A stretch of DNA of 64,000 nt from Janibacter limosus NBRC 16128 (lineage in GTDB: Bacteria > Actinomycetota > Actinomycetes > Actinomycetales > Dermatophilaceae), in contig NZ_BCSS01000008.1 of assembly GCF_001570985.1 (NCBI RefSeq), forward strand, positions 39,816-103,815, given 5' to 3'. A program made the position numbers and the translations under genes. The notes beneath the pieces are model-generated. The model saw only the letters and a list, made by a program, of their open reading frames with translations, was not told the origin of the DNA and did not search any database. The stretch's first letter is position 1. The number at the start of each line of letters is the position of its first letter. Shown here piece by piece: positions 60,604-64,000 of this stretch.

Positions 60604-61597
60604 GTCGGTCGCCGACCTCGCACAGGGGATCCGTGATCGCTCGCGGGCACACATCGCCCGCGCGATCACGCTCGTCGAGTCCTCGCGCCCGGACCACCGG
60701 GAGCGGGCTCGCGAGCTGCTCGCGCTCATCGCGCCGGACACCGGCCACGGGCTGCGCGTCGGCATCTCGGGCATCCCGGGGGCCGGCAAGTCGACCTTCA
60801 TCGACGCCCTCGGCACGCGGCTGATCGAGCGCGGTCACCGGGTGGCCGTCGTCGCGGTGGACCCGAGCAGCTCACGCACCGGCGGGTCGGTCCTCGGTGA
60901 CCGCACCCGCATGGCAGCGCTGACGGCCAGCGAGGATGCCTTCGTGCGTCCCTCGCCGTCGGGCGCGCACCTCGGCGGGGTCGCCCGCGCGACCCGTGAG
61001 GGCATGCTCGTCCTGGAGGCTGCCGGCTACGACGTCGTGCTCGTCGAGACGGTCGGTGTCGGTCAGTCCGAGGTCGCCGTCGCCGAGATGGTCGACACCT
61101 TCCTGCTGCTCGCGCTCGCCCGTGGTGGCGACCAGCTGCAGGGGATCAAGCGCGGCATCCTCGAGATGGCCGATGTCATCGCGGTCAACAAGGCTGATGG
61201 TGAGCACGCGGGCGACGCTCGCGTGGCAGCACGGGAGCTCTCGGGCGCGATGCGGCTGATGAACTCCGACCCCGACGCCCGACGTCCCCCGGTCCTCACC
61301 TGCAGCGCCTACACCGGTGACGGCCTGGACGACGTGTGGGCCGCGGTCCTCGAGCACCGCGCGTGGCTCGAGGAACAGGGCTCGCTGCACGGCCGCCGGG
61401 CCGAGCAGCAGCGTGAGTGGATGTGGGCGATGGTCGACGCCGAGCTGCGCGACGCCGTGCGGCGCTCGCCGCGTGTGCGGGAGCTGCTCGGTGGGCTGAC
61501 GCCCGGCGTGCGTTCGGGTGAGGTCAGCGCCGTCGACGGCGCCGCACGGATCATCGAGGCCTTCTCCGCGGACCTCGCCGAGCGATCGGTCGACTGA
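60596..61597 (+). CDS. meaB: Methylmalonyl-CoA mutase-associated GTPase MeaB
   Basis: The 333-aa G3E GTPase has the P-loop GIPGAGKST, the [18 protein letters not shown] switch and [10 protein letters not shown], with NKAD as G4. MeaB loads and protects the adenosylcobalamin of MutAB. ATG 60596 overlaps mutB by eight bases, so the three genes form a compact mutAB-meaB operon, closed by a strong hairpin. Confidence 0.97.
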   Translation: MAESVADLAQGIRDRSRAHIARAITLVESSRPDHRERARELLALIAPDTGHGLRVGISGIPGAGKSTFIDALGTRLIERGHRVAVVAVDPSSSRTGGSVLGDRTRMAALTASEDAFVRPSPSGAHLGGVARATREGMLVLEAAGYDVVLVETVGVGQSEVAVAEMVDTFLLLALARGGDQLQGIKRGILEMADVIAVNKADGEHAGDARVAARELSGAMRLMNSDPDARRPPVLTCSAYTGDGLDDVWAAVLEHRAWLEEQGSLHGRRAEQQREWMWAMVDAELRDAVRRSPRVRELLGGLTPGVRSGEVSAVDGAARIIEAFSADLAERSVD

Positions 61598-61617
61598 CCA
61601 CCCGTCGCCTGAGTCAT

Positions 61618-61665
61618 GACATGCCCGCCCGGATGACCGTCAGGGGTCACCCAGGCGGGCATGTC
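61618..61665. terminator. Bidirectional terminator, meaB / surface protein
   Basis: A 12-bp perfect stem (61618-61629 with 61654-61665) with an inner TGACC-type hairpin lies between the convergent genes. Confidence 0.8.
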
Positions 61666-61701
61666 GTCACCCAGGTGCAGACCGGGCGAAGGGGGCGCGT
61701 G

Positions 61702-62655
61702 TCAGTGCTGGCGGCGGGGGCGCAGCATCATCAGCGCCGCGAGGGCGGTGAGCCCACCGAGCGCCAGGGGAGCGGCGGGGGAGTGCTGCGCGACGCCGTC
61801 CGTCTGGACGACCGCGGGGATCTCGGGGGTGTCCTCGTCGGGCGTCGTGTCCTCGGGTGCGGGGCAGTCGGCGGGCAGCTCGAGGAGCCCGCCACCCAGG
61901 TCCGCGGCGAGCAGTACGTCGAAGAACTCGGCGACCTCCTGCAGCACCAGACGGTCGTCCTCGGTGGCGACGTAGTCCGGCGTGGCCGCGGAGCCGAGCG
62001 AGGTGGCCCACTCCTCGTCCTCCCAGTCCTCCTCGGTCCAGGCCTCCTCCTCGACGGCGAACCAGTCGACCTCCTCAGCGTCGGTGCGCACCGTGCGCGA
62101 GGCGCCGGGTGCCAGCACCAACTCGCTGTAGTCCTCGTCGCTGTCGGCGTCGCCCCACAGGACGAGCACCTCGGGGTTGCCGGCCGGGTTGCTGAAGGTC
62201 ACGGTGCCGCAGTCGGCCACGGCCGTGACGGCCGCGTGCTCGGGGGCGCACGGGGTCGACGAGAGCGCGACGTCGAAGCTCGTGGTGGCCCCTTCGGCGA
62301 GGACGGCGCCATCGACCGCCTCGGCGGTGATCGTGGCAGAGGCGTCGGGCAGCGTCACGCCCTGCGCGTCGCCGAAGACGAGTTCGTCGAGCTCCTCCTC
62401 GCTCATCGCGTCCTCCGGCCAGAAGGCGACGCCGGCGTAGTCGCCGGCGGTCAGCTGCACGACGGTGCCGTCGATCTCGACGAGGTACTGCACTCCGGCG
62501 ATGTCGGGGATGGTCACCCGGTCCTGGCCGAGCCCGCACTCGTCGACGACGGTGGGAGCGCTCGGGGTGACGGGCGCGTCGGCGGCGTGTGCGGGGAGTG
62601 CCGCGGTCAGGCCGAGGGCCGTGGACAGGCAGAGGGCGCTGAGGATACGACGCAC
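61702..62655 (-). CDS. Acidic surface protein with C-terminal membrane anchor, unknown
   Basis: The 317-aa protein starts at GTG 62655. It has a signal peptide (MRRILSALCLSTALGLTAAL, likely cut after AHA), an extracellular part very rich in Asp/Glu with three or four Cys (DECGLG, TPCAPEH, ADCGTV, ADCPAPE), a Pro/Asp/Thr stretch, and a C-terminal hydrophobic segment followed by RPRRQH. This resembles a sortase-substrate layout, but no LPxTG or LAxTG motif is visible, so anchoring is probably by the membrane segment. Function unknown. Confidence 0.78.
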   Translation of the reverse strand: MRRILSALCLSTALGLTAALPAHAADAPVTPSAPTVVDECGLGQDRVTIPDIAGVQYLVEIDGTVVQLTAGDYAGVAFWPEDAMSEEELDELVFGDAQGVTLPDASATITAEAVDGAVLAEGATTSFDVALSSTPCAPEHAAVTAVADCGTVTFSNPAGNPEVLVLWGDADSDEDYSELVLAPGASRTVRTDAEEVDWFAVEEEAWTEEDWEDEEWATSLGSAATPDYVATEDDRLVLQEVAEFFDVLLAADLGGGLLELPADCPAPEDTTPDEDTPEIPAVVQTDGVAQHSPAAPLALGGLTALAALMMLRPRRQH

Positions 62656-62798
62656 GGTGATGACTCCGAGGATGCAGGGCGGGCTGGTGCCGCGCCGGGC
62701 TGAGTGAGATGCCGGGTCTCGAGAGGAGCGTCTGGGGTCAGACCTCGGTGCCGGTCGATCGGATCATAGAGCCATCGCGCGACGGTGACCAGACCTGC

Positions 62799-64000
62799 TC
62801 ACGGATGCGTCGGGGACGACGCGATCTCGTTGGTGGCGGGCGCCCCGAACTTCTTTGGTGCGATGCCGCTGCGGCGGGCGAGCCACAGCAGGATCGCCGT
62901 CATGATCGCCGTGGCGACGACGCTCAGGCCGGCCGTGTCAGCGGTGCTCGTCGTCTGCTCGGTGACGTAGGCGTCCTGGATCCCGCCGAGCACGGTCAGC
63001 CCGATGACGATGACCATGTTGTTGACGACGTGCAGGACGATCGCTGCCTCGAGCCCGCCGGTGCGCCAGGTGAGGTAGCAGCAGGCGGCGGCCATGCCCG
63101 CGAGGTCGAACAGCACCCAGGGGTCGAGCGAGGTGTGTGCCAGGGCGAAGGTGGCGGCCGACAGCACGGTGCTCACGACGAGCGCGAGGACGGGACGCTT
63201 GATCCACGCACCGACTCCCTGCATGAGCCCGCCACGGAAGGCGACCTCCTCGCCGGCGGCCTGCAGGGGAGTGGTGAGCACGGTGATGAGGAGCAGCCAG
63301 CCCCAGTGGTCCGGCCGGGCCGAGGGCTGCTCGCCGGAGAGGACCCAGGCAGCCGCGAGGTAGGCGCCCCAGAGGACGGTCGTCACGAGCGTGGCCCGCC
63401 CGAGCCAGCGCCATCGGATGCGCCCCGCGACGGACCAGATCTTGCCCATCGGTCGCCAGTGCCCGACCCGGGTGGCCACGAGAGCGGCGGGGATGAGGCC
63501 GGCGAGCATGAGGTTGCCGATGAGCATCGTCACCGGTGCGACCGGATCGACCTCGGCGGCGTCGGTGGTCTCGAGCATCGACGGGTCGAGCACGAGCCAC
63601 AGGATGCTGAGGACGATCGAGATGGCCAGGAAGGTGCCGAGCCCTGCCGCCAGCGCCAGCAGCGGTCGCCACCAGCGGTAGTGCGTGGTGCGCATCTGGT
63701 GCAGGTAGCTCCGCGGCACGTCGTCGGCGAAGGGGGCAAACGTCGTCGTCCCCGCCGTCGTCATCACACCGGCCGGGGCATGCCGGGCCTGCGCGTGGCG
63801 GCGGGCCGCTTCGACGAGACCCACGGCCACCGGGTGGATGCCGGCCTCGGCGGCCAGCGGCAGCACCGACAGGACGGCGAAGGGGGAGCCCCCCGACCGG
63901 ATCGTGGTGGCACCGCCCGCGCCGGTCGGGTCCTGCGTCGTCCAGGTGGTGCCGGGCGCGCTGAGGAAGTCGGCGGCGGGGCGGGCGCCTCCGGCGTCGT
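62799..64000 (-). CDS. CPBP-family intramembrane protease; N-terminal extent uncertain, runs off window
   Basis: The C-terminal 300 residues form a CPBP (CAAX/bacteriocin-processing) membrane protease: EEVAFRGGL (Glu-Glu-x3-Arg), ALAHTSLD (His) and HVVNN. About eight membrane segments are present. The natural-looking start would be ATG 63764 (MTTAGTTTF) or near YLHQMRTTHYRWWRP, but no ribosome site precedes 63764, and the same frame stays open, with GC-rich third positions, to the window edge at 64000. So either there is a longer N-terminal domain or another start beyond the edge. Substrate unknown. Confidence 0.8.
   Translation of the reverse strand, partial: DAGGARPAADFLSAPGTTWTTQDPTGAGGATTIRSGGSPFAVLSVLPLAAEAGIHPVAVGLVEAARRHAQARHAPAGVMTTAGTTTFAPFADDVPRSYLHQMRTTHYRWWRPLLALAAGLGTFLAISIVLSILWLVLDPSMLETTDAAEVDPVAPVTMLIGNLMLAGLIPAALVATRVGHWRPMGKIWSVAGRIRWRWLGRATLVTTVLWGAYLAAAWVLSGEQPSARPDHWGWLLLITVLTTPLQAAGEEVAFRGGLMQGVGAWIKRPVLALVVSTVLSAATFALAHTSLDPWVLFDLAGMAAACCYLTWRTGGLEAAIVLHVVNNMVIVIGLTVLGGIQDAYVTEQTTSTADTAGLSVVATAIMTAILLWLARRSGIAPKKFGAPATNEIASSPTHP

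Overview
The window is a gene-dense, high-G+C chromosomal segment from an actinobacterium. Several features point to Micrococcales, probably a Janibacter-like member of the Intrasporangiaceae (inference): the rpmG-MaoC-MaoC and trpT-secE-nusG-rplK-rplA neighbourhoods, a corynebacterial-type aspartate aminotransferase, a DUF5709 protein, the zinc-binding forms of L33 and S14, many GTG/TTG starts, and terminators without U-tracts. No phage, insertion sequence or CRISPR array was found.

Layout. 1-6.8 kb: a catabolic cluster with a thiolase (cut by the window edge), a single-chain acyl-CoA carboxylase, an acyl-CoA synthetase and an MFS anion symporter. 6.8-10.1 kb: YajQ, tRNA-Tyr, a small membrane protein, an orphan ParA, a zinc-ligand-poor 3-methyladenine glycosylase, a hotdog thioesterase, tRNA-Thr and tRNA-Met. 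10.3-17.1 kb: rpmG, two MaoC-type dehydratases, murB, a secreted subtilase, adenosine deaminase (apparent CTG start), DUF5709 and aspartate aminotransferase. 17.2-21.3 kb: tRNA-Trp, secE, nusG, rplK, rplA, then rplJL behind an attenuator. 21.4-36.7 kb: a phospholipase-D-type synthase, rpoB-rpoC, HU, a small membrane protein, a GNAT acetyltransferase, and the str operon (rpsL-rpsG-fusA-tuf). 36.7-43.5 kb: an accessory island with repeats, a divergent pair of LuxR-type regulators (one broken by an amber codon), a Tat-secreted protein broken by a frameshift, a four-gene ABC-2 transporter operon and a YihY/BrkB protein. 43.5-56.4 kb: the S10 and spc operons followed by secY-adk-map. 56.5-64 kb: mutA-mutB-meaB (methylmalonyl-CoA mutase and its chaperone), an acidic surface-anchored protein and a CPBP-family membrane protease whose reading frame runs off the window.

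How the parts work together. The core is transcription and translation machinery: RNA polymerase beta and beta-prime, NusG, most ribosomal proteins, EF-G, EF-Tu, SecE/SecY. Acyl-CoA metabolism flanks it: the carboxylase/ligase/thiolase cluster on the left and the B12-dependent mutase on the right, which could feed branched or odd-chain acyl units into the TCA cycle.

The observations most worth following are: (i) a nonamer, CGAAGGGGG, that is over-represented and oriented along one DNA strand regardless of gene direction, resembling FtsK/SpoIIIE guide sequences; (ii) Asn at the RpoB position equivalent to E. coli Ser531; (iii) the decayed or recoded LuxR/Tat-protein locus; (iv) a dispersed repeat whose internal hairpin arms covary; (v) the CTG start of adenosine deaminase. 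All counts were made by eye.
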